Shown: piece by piece, positions 8,676 through 17,465 of the stretch | Layout of the letters: each line of letters begins with the position of its first letter | How positions within the stretch are numbered: the stretch's first letter is position 1 | Source of the DNA: Alloalcanivorax balearicus MACL04 | GTDB lineage: Bacteria; Pseudomonadota; Gammaproteobacteria; Pseudomonadales; Alcanivoracaceae | DNA length: 57,019 bases | NCBI RefSeq assembly: GCF_025532145.1 | Contig: NZ_ARXS01000029.1 | Coordinates: 1-57,019, forward strand | Direction: 5' to 3' | The notes under the pieces: model-generated | Database searches by the model: none | Told to the model about the DNA's origin: nothing | Seen by the model: the letters and a program-made list of their open reading frames with translations, nothing else | Program-made: the position numbers and the translations under genes

Positions 8676-10238
8676 TCACAGGTCCGCCGGATAGCCGGTG
8701 ATGGCCCGGATCTCCCGGTACAACCCCGATAGGCGGGGATAGATACGCCGATAGACCCGATGATACAGCTGCTGGTAGGTATCACGATGGCCGGCGCGGG
8801 GCTCGAAGCGCGGTCCCGGGTGGGTCATCGCCGCCACCGCCCGCTCGTGATCCGGATACAGCCCGGACCCCACGGCGGCATTGATGGCCGCGCCGAGCCC
8901 GGAAGTCTCAAAGGTATGGGGGCGCACCACCGGTAAATCAAAGATATCGGCGGTGATCTGCAAAATACGGTCGCTTTGCGAGCCGCCGCCGGAAACGCGC
9001 AACTCACGGACCGGAGTACGATTGCGTTTCTGCAAGCGCTCCTGCCCCTCCTTGAGCGCGTAGGCGACCCCTTCGACGATGGCCCGGTACAGGTGGGCGC
9101 GGTCATGGGCGTCGCCGAATCCAAGAATGGCGCCCTTGGCTTCCGGCCCCGGGAAACGCACGCCGGGATTCCAGAACGGCTGCAGCATCAGCCCCAGTGC
9201 CCCCGGCGGTGACTGGTCCAGCAACTCGTCGAACAAGGCCTCCGCCGCCACACCCTGGCGCTCGGCACGCTGCACTTCTTCCGCGGCGAACTCGCGCTTG
9301 AACCATTCCACCAGCCAGTATCCGCGCTGCACAATGATTTCCGACGTGTAGTAATCCGGTGCCGCAGCGCCGTAAGCGGGAACGAACGGGTACGGTTCCA
9401 CGTAACGGCGATTGCTGGTATTGAACGTCGCGGTGGTGCCGTAACTGACATGGCCGATATCAGGGCTGAGCGCTCCGGAGCCGAGCACCTCGCAGGCTTT
9501 GTCGGCGCCACAGGCAATCAGCGGGAGACCGGCGGGAATACCGGTGTGGGCTTCAGCCTCGATGCTGATCCGGCCCAGTGGTTGTCCTGGCGGCACCAGT
9601 TCCGGCAACTGCTCACGCCGCACCCGCAGAGCATGCCATTTGAGGTCGCCGGGGCGGGCCCATTGCCGGCGCCGGTAATCGAAAGGCAGGTAGCCGACCT
9701 GGCTGGCGGTACAGTCTTTCAAGACCCCGCACAGCTTCCAGGTCAGAAACCCCGACAGCAGCACGAAATGCTCGGTGCGGCGCCACAGTTCCGGCTCGCG
9801 TTCGGCCAGCCAGTTGCACTCGGCCTTGCCGCGAAACTGGCGCAGCGTGCCGCCCTGCCCCAACAGATTGACGCCCCAGCGCCAATACCAGGGCAGTGCT
9901 GGAGGGTTGGCGGCACGGCGCCGGTCCAGCCAGATCACCGCCGGCCGTAACGGCCGATAATCCCGGTCCAGGCACACCACCGAGGCCCGTTGCGTGGTCA
10001 GCGCCACCGCCTGGACCCGTTCCTTCAGTTGCGGGTGGGCACACCACAGCGCCTGGCAGGCCTCTCCGAGGCCCCACCAAAAATGCTCCGCGTCCTGTTC
10101 CGCCTCGCCCGGCGGCCCTGACCAATACGGCTCCACCGGCTGCCGCGCCCTCGCCACCAGCTCACCACGGGTATCGAACAGCAGCGCCCGGGCGCTCTGC
10201 GTGCCCTGGTCGAGAGCCAGCAGCAGCGGCGCGCTCAC
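8676..10238 (-). CDS. FGGY-family carbohydrate kinase (glycerol-kinase-like)
   Basis: Cytoplasmic kinase of 520 residues, in the usual FGGY range. The N-terminal ATPase-fold motif is ALDQGTQSARALLFD (8-22), and the C-terminal domain has the family signature GGGSQSDRILQITADIF. FGGY kinases phosphorylate glycerol or sugars with ATP. The specific sugar contacts of GlpK are not obvious, so the substrate is open. The GTG start overlaps the stop codon of the upstream dehydrogenase gene by four bases (GTGA). Its fixed position after a GlpD-like and an AGPS-like gene suggests a glycerol-type substrate feeding the dehydrogenase. Confidence 0.88.
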   Translation of the reverse strand: MSAPLLLALDQGTQSARALLFDTRGELVARARQPVEPYWSGPPGEAEQDAEHFWWGLGEACQALWCAHPQLKERVQAVALTTQRASVVCLDRDYRPLRPAVIWLDRRRAANPPALPWYWRWGVNLLGQGGTLRQFRGKAECNWLAEREPELWRRTEHFVLLSGFLTWKLCGVLKDCTASQVGYLPFDYRRRQWARPGDLKWHALRVRREQLPELVPPGQPLGRISIEAEAHTGIPAGLPLIACGADKACEVLGSGALSPDIGHVSYGTTATFNTSNRRYVEPYPFVPAYGAAAPDYYTSEIIVQRGYWLVEWFKREFAAEEVQRAERQGVAAEALFDELLDQSPPGALGLMLQPFWNPGVRFPGPEAKGAILGFGDAHDRAHLYRAIVEGVAYALKEGQERLQKRNRTPVRELRVSGGGSQSDRILQITADIFDLPVVRPHTFETSGLGAAINAAVGSGLYPDHERAVAAMTHPGPRFEPRAGHRDTYQQLYHRVYRRIYPRLSGLYREIRAITGYPADL

Positions 10239-11746
10239 GACGCCTCCGCCAACCTGCCCGGGACGCCGTAATACTCATCACGCAGGCGCCGGTAGCGTTG
10301 CCACTCCTGTTGCCAGCGCGCCGCGTCCCAGCCCAGTTTGTCGGCGGCCAGACCTTGCAGGCGGTCATGCAGCGACAAACCGCCGTCGCGCCGCAGCAGC
10401 CCCAGGCGGGTACGGCGTAACAGCAGATCATCCAGATGCACCACGGCTTCATGCTCCAGGCACCAGGACAGCAAGGCGTCGTCGTCCTGATTGCCGTGCA
10501 GGAACTCATCCACTTGAGCCGGTGCCTCCGGAATCGGCGCATACAAAGGCACATTACTGCGCCGGGCGCGGCGCCAACCGGTGCGATCCAGCAAACCGGC
10601 CGCCAGCAGCGCATCCAGGGCACTCAGCCGGAACGTGGTGAGCTTGCCGCCGCTCACCGAGATCACGCTATCGTGCTCCCAGACCGCGTGGTCCCGCTTC
10701 TCGCTGGAAGGCTTGCCGGCACGGCTGGAGCGGATCACCGGGCGCACTCCCGCCATGGACGACAGCACGTCCCCGGCGCCGAGTCCGGCACGCGGAAACT
10801 GCTGGTTGAGCAACTCCAGCAGATAGTCCATTTCCTGTTCCGAGGCGCGCGGCTCCCGGTTCAGATCCTCCGGGTGGTCCAGATCGGTGGTGCCAACACA
10901 CACCACCCCTTCCCAGGGAAAAATGAACACCGGGCGTTGATCGCGCGGATGCAGCACGGTGAGGCAGTCCCGCACCGGCAGGCGCTCGGCGGAAAAGAAC
11001 AAATGGCTGCCCCGCAGCGGCCGGATCCGCTCCGCGTCGCCACCAAGTTGCCCGGCCCAGGCGCCGGTGGCATTGATCACGGCGTGGGCGGTGAGTGTCG
11101 CCGTGGCGTCATCGGTCAGATCCCGCACCGCCACCCGCAGCGGCGCCGTGGCGGCGTCACCATCGCCACGGGAGACGCCGGTAACGCGCGCGTAATTCAT
11201 CGCCCGCCCCTGGTAACGGGCCGCTTCCAGCAAGGTCCGCAGCACCAGACGGCAATCGTCGGTGAGCGCGTCGGTATAGCTGAGCGCGCCACCGAGTCCC
11301 TGGTCGTCCAGCCCCGGCACCCGCTTCAACAGTTCCTCGGTGCTCAGATAGGCGCGGTCACGGATACCGGCGAGAAAATCATAAAGCCCCAACAGCGCGG
11401 TCATTGGCCAGCGTCCGGGGAAACGTCCCTTGCGCAACGGGAACAGATAGGTGGCCCTTTCCACCAGGCCGGGCAGTTCACGCAGCAGGCGTTCCCGCTC
11501 CCGTAACGCGTCCCGGGTCAGCCGCACCTGCCCCTGGGCGATGTAACGCAACCCGCCGTGGACCATTTTCGAGGATCGGCTCGAAGTACCCCAGGCGAAG
11601 TCGGCCTGCTCCAGCAGCAGGGTCCGGTAGCCCAGGCGGGCGGCTTCCAGCAGTACGCCGGCGCCGGTGATGCCGCCGCCAATGACAATCAGATCCCAGT
11701 TCTGTTCGCTCAGGGACGCCAGCGTCGGTCGTGGTCCCAGTGTCAT
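10235..11746 (-). CDS. GlpD-like FAD-dependent glycerol-3-phosphate dehydrogenase
   Basis: Flavoprotein of 503 residues, the size of E. coli GlpD (501). It has an FAD-binding VIGGGITGAG motif (21-30), the family segment SSRSSKMVHGGLRYI (about 55-69), and SVSGGKLTTFRLSA before the C-terminal domain. GlpD enzymes oxidise sn-glycerol 3-phosphate to DHAP at the inner membrane and pass electrons to quinone. I placed the start at the ATG that overlaps the stop of the preceding gene (ATGA). An upstream in-frame GTG at 11953 would add 69 residues of non-homologous, Arg/Gly-rich sequence and is unlikely. Middle gene of a coupled three-gene cassette. Confidence 0.9.
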   Translation of the reverse strand: MTLGPRPTLASLSEQNWDLIVIGGGITGAGVLLEAARLGYRTLLLEQADFAWGTSSRSSKMVHGGLRYIAQGQVRLTRDALRERERLLRELPGLVERATYLFPLRKGRFPGRWPMTALLGLYDFLAGIRDRAYLSTEELLKRVPGLDDQGLGGALSYTDALTDDCRLVLRTLLEAARYQGRAMNYARVTGVSRGDGDAATAPLRVAVRDLTDDATATLTAHAVINATGAWAGQLGGDAERIRPLRGSHLFFSAERLPVRDCLTVLHPRDQRPVFIFPWEGVVCVGTTDLDHPEDLNREPRASEQEMDYLLELLNQQFPRAGLGAGDVLSSMAGVRPVIRSSRAGKPSSEKRDHAVWEHDSVISVSGGKLTTFRLSALDALLAAGLLDRTGWRRARRSNVPLYAPIPEAPAQVDEFLHGNQDDDALLSWCLEHEAVVHLDDLLLRRTRLGLLRRDGGLSLHDRLQGLAADKLGWDAARWQQEWQRYRRLRDEYYGVPGRLAEAS

Positions 11747-13347
11747 GGCCGGTCCTCCTCCGCCACCAGACAGCCGGGGTTGAGCTGTCCGGTGGGATCG
11801 AAATGAGCGGTCAGCGCGCGCAATGCCGCCAGCCCCCGAGTGCCTTTTTCCTCGCTCAACCAGCCACGGTGATCGCGCCCCACTCCGTGTTGATGGCTGA
11901 TGGTGCCACCGCACGCCACCAGCGCGTCGCTGGCCGCCTCCTTCATCGCCCACCAGCGCCGCCGTGTTTGCTCATAGTCCGGCGAGCAGCGGAACACATA
12001 GGTAGTGTAGATACTGGAGCCCTGCGGATAGAGATGGGACAGATGGGTGAATACCAGAGCCTTCTCGCCTTCTCCGGCGTGGGCGTGAATGGCGTTTTCC
12101 ATGGCGCTCACGGTGTCGTCGACCCGGGACCATTCCACGCAGGTTTCCAGCGTGTCCACCGCGTAACCATGTTCCCACAGACCGTGGCGCAAATAAGGGG
12201 AGCGGAAGCGGGCGTGTTCCCATTTTTTGCCCAGACTCTTGCCAATCATCACCCCGCCGTGTGCTCGCACCAAAGCTGAAGCGCGTTTCACCGCGGCGCG
12301 GCAGAACGCGGCATCACCGCTGGCGCCGAAGGTCACCATGCATCGTCCCTTGCCGCAGCCCCGCAATGACAGGTAGCGGTTGAGCGCGGAGAGCGCCAGA
12401 GGTGACGCCGCCAGGCGCAGTTGGGTGCGGGTCTCCTCGGCGTTGGAGAAACGCGCCATGGACAGCGATGGCCGGTCCTGGGCAAGGCGGCGCGCCAACT
12501 CCCGGGCCTGCTCCCAGTCCGGCACGAAGCCCACGTAAAACTGCTCGAATTCCGGCAATGGACTGATACGCACATCCACCTCGGTGATGACACCCAATCG
12601 CCCTTCGCTGCCCAGCACCCATTCGCGGGCATCCGGGCCGGCGGAAGACGCCGGGATAGTCGGCAAACGCCAGCTGCCGGAAGGGGTTTCGATACGGGCG
12701 CCGGCGAACAGCTGCTCGATGCGGCCATACAACAGGGACTGCTGGCCACTGGAACGGCTCGCTACCCAGCCGCCCACCGTGGACAATTCCCAGGACTGAG
12801 GATAGTGGCCAAGGCGAAAACCGTGCTCACGCAATTGCGCTTCCAGTGCCGGTCCCGGCGTGCCGGCACCGAAACGCGCCAGGCGATTCTCCGGTTCCAG
12901 CCGCAACAGCCGGTCCATGGCGCCCAGGCTCAGGGTCAGCACCGGACGGTCGTCCACCGGCGGGTTGATGTGGCCGGCCACCGAGGTGCCGCCGCCATAG
13001 GGAATCACCGCCGCGCCCTGCGCCAGGGCCCAGTCCAGCACCTGCCGAACCTGGTCACTGTCGCCGGGCCGGGCGACCCCATCGGGAAACACCCCGAACT
13101 GCCCCGAACGCATCGCCAGCCAGTCCCCCAGGCTTTGCCCGCGAGCATGGCGGACCCGGATTTCCGGGGAGCGGTCCACCAGCGGGTGTTCCGGCAGGCG
13201 GCTCCGCGGTACCGACTCGATCACCTGATCCAGATCGGCATCGGCCAGCGGCCGCCCTTTGCCGATCCGTTGACGCAAGAAGCGCACGGCGGAGGCACGC
13301 AACGGAAACTCCGTGGCTTCATCCCCCCACCCATTCCATCGACGCAT
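11743..13347 (-). CDS. FAD-binding oxidoreductase, alkylglycerone-phosphate synthase-like
   Basis: Flavoprotein of 534 residues in the FAD-binding type 4 (VAO/PCMH) family. The FAD pyrophosphate loop reads IPYGGGTSVAGHINP (115-129), followed by SWELSTVGGWVASRSSGQ and, near the C terminus, SHQHGVGRDH (484-493). This layout is that of alkyldihydroxyacetonephosphate synthase, which makes ether lipids; eukaryotic enzymes have SHHHGVG, so the middle His is Gln here. The start at 13347 has AAGGAA seven bases upstream; a longer frame to 13443 adds unrelated residues. It is the first gene of a cassette with GlpD-like and kinase genes. A lactate- or glycolate-type oxidase is the alternative. Confidence 0.85.
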   Translation of the reverse strand: MRRWNGWGDEATEFPLRASAVRFLRQRIGKGRPLADADLDQVIESVPRSRLPEHPLVDRSPEIRVRHARGQSLGDWLAMRSGQFGVFPDGVARPGDSDQVRQVLDWALAQGAAVIPYGGGTSVAGHINPPVDDRPVLTLSLGAMDRLLRLEPENRLARFGAGTPGPALEAQLREHGFRLGHYPQSWELSTVGGWVASRSSGQQSLLYGRIEQLFAGARIETPSGSWRLPTIPASSAGPDAREWVLGSEGRLGVITEVDVRISPLPEFEQFYVGFVPDWEQARELARRLAQDRPSLSMARFSNAEETRTQLRLAASPLALSALNRYLSLRGCGKGRCMVTFGASGDAAFCRAAVKRASALVRAHGGVMIGKSLGKKWEHARFRSPYLRHGLWEHGYAVDTLETCVEWSRVDDTVSAMENAIHAHAGEGEKALVFTHLSHLYPQGSSIYTTYVFRCSPDYEQTRRRWWAMKEAASDALVACGGTISHQHGVGRDHRGWLSEEKGTRGLAALRALTAHFDPTGQLNPGCLVAEEDRP

Positions 13348-13466
13348 AGTGGATTCCTTGTTCTGGTCTGCTCCCGATGGTAATCGGTCGCTGTCACCGT
13401 TGCACCGGCCGGCCACGCCAAAAGCGGCCGCGGCCGGCTCCATTACTCATTCCGGAACCACTACGC

Positions 13467-13495
13467 TTTACCGCTTTTTACCGGAACACTATGGT
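13467..13495 (+). promoter_or_regulatory. candidate sigma-70 promoter for the OmpA-type lipoprotein gene
   Basis: TTTACC (-35 like) and TATGGT (-10 like) are separated by 17 bp. A small perfect hairpin, GGATCA-ggc-TGATCC, lies downstream at 13520-13534 in the predicted leader. Each hexamer matches consensus at four of six positions, so this is a moderate prediction. Confidence 0.4.
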
Positions 13496-13560
13496 ACAGT
13501 CCCACGATTACGGTACCTTGGATCAGGCTGATCCAGATTTCGAGATAATAAGGAGACACA

Positions 13561-14226
13561 ATGAAACGCATCCTCGGTTGTTCCATGCTTGCCGCCGCGA
13601 TCACTCTGGCCGGGTGTAGCACCGTGAACCCCTACACCGGCGAAAAACAAACCAGCAAGGCGGCCACCGGCGGTGCCATCGGCGCGGTAGCCGGGGCTCT
13701 GATCGGTATCGCCACTTCGGACAATGCCAAGGAGCGCAAAGAACGGGCTCTGGCAGGCGCGGGCATCGGCGCCGTGGCCGGTGGCGGCGTGGGCTACTAC
13801 ATGGACGTTCAGGAGAAGAAACTGCGGGACAAGTTGCAGGCCACCGGCGTGTCGGTGACCCGTAGCGGTGACAACATCATTCTGAACATGCCGGGCAACG
13901 TTACCTTCGACACCGACCAGTCCGACGTGAAGAGTAACTTCCGTCCGGTGCTGGAATCCGTCACTGAAGTGCTCAAGGAGTACAAGTCCACCATGATTCA
14001 GGTGGCCGGTCACACCGACAGCACTGGCGGCGAGCGCTACAATCTGCTGCTGTCACAGCAACGTGCCCAATCCGTGGCCAATGTGCTGAGCAGCTATGGC
14101 GTTGAAACCGTGCGCCTGGACGTGGTGGGCTTCGGTGAGACCCAGCCGATCGCCAATAACGGCACCGCCCAGGGCCGCGAACAGAACCGTCGGGTTGAAC
14201 TGACTCTGCTGCCGTACACCAAGTAA
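13561..14226 (+). CDS. OmpA-family outer-membrane lipoprotein (YiaD-like)
   Basis: Lipoprotein of 221 residues with signal peptide and lipobox LAGC (Cys19). Two glycine-zipper segments follow (GGAIGAVAGALIGIA near 38-52 and AGAGIGAVAGGGVGYY near 64-79), which may insert in or pack against a membrane. Residues 115-222 form an OmpA-type peptidoglycan-binding domain with VTFDTDQ, GHTDSTGGERYN and SQQRAQSVANVL. This arrangement is that of YiaD-like proteins anchoring outer membrane to peptidoglycan. An excellent AAGGAG ribosome site precedes the ATG. It is a monocistronic gene convergent with an MFS gene. Confidence 0.9.
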   Translation: MKRILGCSMLAAAITLAGCSTVNPYTGEKQTSKAATGGAIGAVAGALIGIATSDNAKERKERALAGAGIGAVAGGGVGYYMDVQEKKLRDKLQATGVSVTRSGDNIILNMPGNVTFDTDQSDVKSNFRPVLESVTEVLKEYKSTMIQVAGHTDSTGGERYNLLLSQQRAQSVANVLSSYGVETVRLDVVGFGETQPIANNGTAQGREQNRRVELTLLPYTK

Positions 14227-14245
14227 GCAGCAAGCCCGTCCCCTG

Positions 14246-14273
14246 CTCCGGTTGCGCCATCGCGCAGCCGGAG
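14246..14273. terminator. hairpin between convergent genes, possible terminator
   Basis: CTCCGGTTGCGC and GCGCAGCCGGAG pair over 12 bp with one G-T wobble and a four-base loop. It follows the lipoprotein stop by 20 bases. No T-run follows on the plus strand, so intrinsic termination is uncertain. Confidence 0.5.
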
Positions 14274-14298
14274 TCCCCCCAACACCTTATCGCTAAGA

Positions 14299-15561
14299 TC
14301 ACTCTTCCCCGGACACGTCCGTCTTCAGCGTGGTCTCCGTCCGCCGCCGCAATCGCCACACCAATACCGCCAGCGGCACCATCAACACCGCCACCATGAT
14401 GTACGGAAAACGGTGATCAACGCTGTACAGCGCGGTACCGGTCAAGGGGCCGATGATGAATCCGAGAGAAGGACAGGCGCTGGCGAGCCCCGCCACCCGG
14501 CCTTGCTCCGAACTGTCCACGCGCAGGCTGGCCAGCGCCATGATCGCCGGCATGCCGAAACCGATCCCCAGCCCCACCAGCATCACCGCCGCGGTCAGCG
14601 CCAGGCGCTGGTCGAACAGCCACAACAGCAGAGCGCCGGCACCGATCAACGGTACCGCCATGCCCAGCAAGGCCAGCGCCGGGGCGCGCAACCACTGCAC
14701 CACCAGAATTTGCCCGGTGAGCGAGGTCACCGCCGCCGCCATCATCGCTGTGCCCAAGGCCCCGGCGGCGGCGGAGGGAGACATGTGCAGCGCATCTTGA
14801 AACAGAAAACCCAGCGTTTGCTGCACCAGTGCGAAGCTCATGAACAGGACCACGCCGGTAATCAACAGATCACGAAAACGGGGGTCGGTGTAAGCCCGCA
14901 GCCCGGTGGCCATGACGCTGCGCACGCGCGTATCCGGCGCCTGGGTGCGATAAGGGGAAGGCGGCAGCAACAGAAAAATCAGCAGAGCCATGCAGGCCAC
15001 CACGCCGGCGACCAGGTAGAGAGGCAGAATCAGCGTCAGCGCGGCCAGCAGGCCGCCAATACCCGGCCCCAGCACCGTGCCCAGATTGTTGGCCGCGCCG
15101 ATTCGACCCATGCCGCGGGTACGCGCTTCCGGGGCGGTGATATCCGCGGTGTAAGCCGCCGCCGCGGGCGGTGTGGCGGCCATGATCACCGCCTGACTCA
15201 TCCGCGCCACCACCAGACAAGCAACCAGGGCGCCGCCGGTGAGCCAGCCATTCAGCCCGAGATGGAACACCACGGCGAAAAACACAGTGCCAACCGCGTA
15301 GCCGGTCAGCCCGATGATCAGCACCGGCCGGCGTCCGTACAGCTCGCTCAGGTACCCCCAGATCGGACTGGCCAGAGCAAAGGCCAGGGAGGAACAACTG
15401 ATGATCAGTCCCACCTGGATTTCCGCCAGCCCGGTGGAACGGCCCAGTGACGGCAGCAAGGTAAACACCAGGGTCTGGCCTAGCGCGGTGACACCGACGG
15501 CGGCGAGCAGCAGGGTTTGCACGAATGCCGGGGAACGGGCGGCAGGCGACGCGGCGGGCAT
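14299..15561 (-). CDS. MFS transporter (TetA-like drug:proton antiporter class)
   Basis: Inner-membrane protein of 420 residues with about 12 helices. Motif A is GYLSELYGRRP (69-79), and a motif-C-like NNLGTVLGPGIGG follows in the fifth helix, which is typical of exporters. The start at 15561 has GGAGG five bases upstream. A fairly hydrophilic, Ala/Pro-rich 12-residue lead precedes helix 1. It is transcribed alone, convergent with the OmpA-type lipoprotein gene. Substrate unknown; multidrug or metabolite export is the family expectation. Confidence 0.87.
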   Translation of the reverse strand: MPAASPAARSPAFVQTLLLAAVGVTALGQTLVFTLLPSLGRSTGLAEIQVGLIISCSSLAFALASPIWGYLSELYGRRPVLIIGLTGYAVGTVFFAVVFHLGLNGWLTGGALVACLVVARMSQAVIMAATPPAAAAYTADITAPEARTRGMGRIGAANNLGTVLGPGIGGLLAALTLILPLYLVAGVVACMALLIFLLLPPSPYRTQAPDTRVRSVMATGLRAYTDPRFRDLLITGVVLFMSFALVQQTLGFLFQDALHMSPSAAAGALGTAMMAAAVTSLTGQILVVQWLRAPALALLGMAVPLIGAGALLLWLFDQRLALTAAVMLVGLGIGFGMPAIMALASLRVDSSEQGRVAGLASACPSLGFIIGPLTGTALYSVDHRFPYIMVAVLMVPLAVLVWRLRRRTETTLKTDVSGEE

Positions 15562-15647
15562 GGGGTCCTCCGAAAAACGGCTATGTTAGCACCCTTTGCG
15601 TCAGCCGAATTGCTCCTTTGGTAACCGGGGGTGACGAATCAGGTGGC

Positions 15648-15709
15648 GATTCGCTGGCAAGCCAGCTTTCCGTGGCCTCTTCCACGGGAAGCCGAGCCGC
15701 CAGCGAATC
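15648..15709. repeat. REP-like hairpin, subtype D
   Basis: Outer arms GATTCGCTGGC / GCCAGCGAATC and inner arms CCGTGG / CCACGG, with AAGC and GCTT stretches between, form one long interrupted hairpin. The outer GCGAATC and the GCTTCCCGTGG stretch echo the subtype A/B core (GCTTCCCACAG), so it may be a diverged member. It lies between the MFS gene and the stop of the diiron protein gene. Confidence 0.65.
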
Positions 15710-15719
15710 CGCGCCGATC

Positions 15720-16832
15720 TCAGGAAACTTCGTCGTAAAGCGGCCGGGACAGCTCCGCCCAGTCCACTTCACCGTCGTCCACCAGATTCTCGAACTGAAG
15801 AATACCCAGAGCCTCGAATTTGGGCCTTACCGACTCGGTCAGCAGACCAATACGCTTGAGGTTGGGGATGATGCGGGTAAACAGCAGATTGCGGAACTGT
15901 GCCATCAGCGCCGATGCCAGCGCCTTCTCTCGCGCCTGCTCCACATCCCAACCGAACTCCTCGAACACCTCCACCGCGATCAGCCGCTCACGCATCACCA
16001 CGCAGGCTTCGTAGGCGAACTGGGCCCGTTCTTCCTTCTCCTGCTCGGTGAGGGTCTGCACGAAGTCTTCCAGGTAGTTGACACCGAAGGTGACGTGGCG
16101 GGCCTCGTCGCGCACCACCAGCTGAATGATCTGCCGCAGCAGCGGGTCCTGGGCGGTGAGCTTGAGGGTGTTGAAGGCAGCCAGGGCAAGCCCTTCGATG
16201 ATGATCTGCATGCCGATGAATTTCAGATCCCAGCGCGGGTCGGACAGAATCTTGTCGAGCAGGGATTTCAGGTGTTTGTTGACCGGGTAGAAAATGCCGA
16301 TCTTTTCCTGAAGGTAGCGGGTGAACACCTCCACATGCCGGGCTTCATCGAAGGTCTGGCTGGCGGCATAGAGCTTGGCGTCGTAGGTCGGTGCGCAACT
16401 GGCCAGTTGCGAGGCCACCAGCAAAGCACCCTGCTCTCCGTGCACGAACTGAGCCAGCATCCAGGCCAGGTTGTGCCAGCCAAAGCGCAGTTTTTCCTCG
16501 TCCGGCAGCGTGGCGAACGGTTCCCAGTCGTAAAACGGGTTCAGTTTCTGATCCAGCGGTACTTCCGATTTTGGAAAATTCCGTGACCAGTCCACGTCCA
16601 TGTCCGCGTTCCAGTTGAGCTCCTTGCCGAGCCGGTAGAGCTTGCGGATACGACCATCGGCACTGCTGTAGTCCCAGTTGTAGTGACCGGTGAGCGGGGT
16701 CTGGAAGATTTCCACCACATCCTGAACGTGGGCGGGCGTGAGCCGCTCCTCCAGATCGTCACTGCCGGGACCATCCCAGCTTTGGTAGTAAGTGATGTCC
16801 GACGGCGGGGATGCCATTTCCTTGATGCGCAT
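15720..16832 (-). CDS. ferritin-like diiron protein (R2-like), function unknown
   Basis: Soluble protein of 370 residues with two identical iron motifs: Glu133 with Glu163-x2-His166, and Glu213 with Glu243-x2-His246. Each pair has exactly 29 residues between the first Glu and the ExxH Glu (FDEARHVEVF and RDEARHVTFG). This is the four-helix-bundle diiron carboxylate site of ribonucleotide reductase R2, rubrerythrin and bacterial monooxygenases. The protein is probably an oxygen-activating oxidase or oxygenase. ATG 16832 has AAGGAG seven bases upstream. There is no reductase, ferredoxin or R1 gene beside it, so the substrate is open. The 180 bp upstream is AT-rich and non-coding. Confidence 0.85.
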   Translation of the reverse strand: MRIKEMASPPSDITYYQSWDGPGSDDLEERLTPAHVQDVVEIFQTPLTGHYNWDYSSADGRIRKLYRLGKELNWNADMDVDWSRNFPKSEVPLDQKLNPFYDWEPFATLPDEEKLRFGWHNLAWMLAQFVHGEQGALLVASQLASCAPTYDAKLYAASQTFDEARHVEVFTRYLQEKIGIFYPVNKHLKSLLDKILSDPRWDLKFIGMQIIIEGLALAAFNTLKLTAQDPLLRQIIQLVVRDEARHVTFGVNYLEDFVQTLTEQEKEERAQFAYEACVVMRERLIAVEVFEEFGWDVEQAREKALASALMAQFRNLLFTRIIPNLKRIGLLTESVRPKFEALGILQFENLVDDGEVDWAELSRPLYDEVS

Positions 16833-17012
16833 GATGAGGCTCCTTGTGGCTTTACTCAGCTGGGGCGCTCTCACCAAGCTAGTCGGGCCGGACACCGGCG
16901 GCAATGTCAGGCAATGACAATCTGCCGCCGGAAATGTCGCCAAATCACAACTAGAAATGACTTTAATTTATTACCTTTTACCCTTTTTTATCAAAGAGAT
17001 AGGGAAGAATCT

Positions 17013-17465
17013 TCAAGCATTTTCATCGGAAAGAAGAAAGTGGGCCCGGGCAATGGTAATCGGCTCTTCCCGGTTCTTTTGCCAGGCACTGATGTGCACA
17101 TTGGCGATGCGCCGGCCGAGACGGGTGACCCGGCATTCAGCGAAAGTGTCCTGATAAAGCCCCGCCCGCAGATAGTCGATGGTGAAGTCGATGGTCTTCG
17201 GTACCCGCGGCTCGCCCATCTGCAGCAAGATGAAGATGATCGCCGCCTGTTCCATGAACCCGGCCACGGCACCGCCGTGCAATGCCGGCAGGGTCGGGTT
17301 GCCCAGGTTGTTTTCGTTACGGGGCAGAATGAACGTCAGTTCCTCGCCCTGGGCCAGGACCTGGATGCCGAGGAAACGGGCGTAAGGCACCCGATCGATC
17401 AGATCCTGGTAATCCGCTTCACCGGCCCGGCAGGCCTGAACCAATGCTTTCAATGTGTCGCTCAT
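17013..17465 (-). CDS. PaaI-type hotdog thioesterase, distal of a tandem pair
   Basis: Hotdog-fold protein of 150 residues with the PaaI/YigI-type core ALHGGAVAGFMEQAA, where small-subunit thioesterases position the acyl-CoA thioester. The expected hotdog beta strands follow (KTIDFTIDYLRAG, RIANVHISAW). It probably hydrolyses an acyl-CoA in the cytoplasm. The ATG at 17465 shares one base with the stop codon of the upstream hotdog gene (TGATG), so the pair is translationally coupled. An upstream in-frame start would lie inside that gene. Confidence 0.87.
   Translation of the reverse strand: MSDTLKALVQACRAGEADYQDLIDRVPYARFLGIQVLAQGEELTFILPRNENNLGNPTLPALHGGAVAGFMEQAAIIFILLQMGEPRVPKTIDFTIDYLRAGLYQDTFAECRVTRLGRRIANVHISAWQKNREEPITIARAHFLLSDENA

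Noticed and set aside
8676-11746. Standard glpFKD glycerol operon
   Set aside because: No glpF facilitator or glpR regulator is present, and the first gene is an AGPS-like flavoprotein, so I did not use glpK or glpD as gene names.
15720-16832. Ribonucleotide reductase beta subunit or acyl-ACP desaturase
   Set aside because: The diiron motifs fit the superfamily, but no R1 gene is adjacent and I cannot identify the radical-site Tyr or desaturase-specific motifs, so a specific name was not given.
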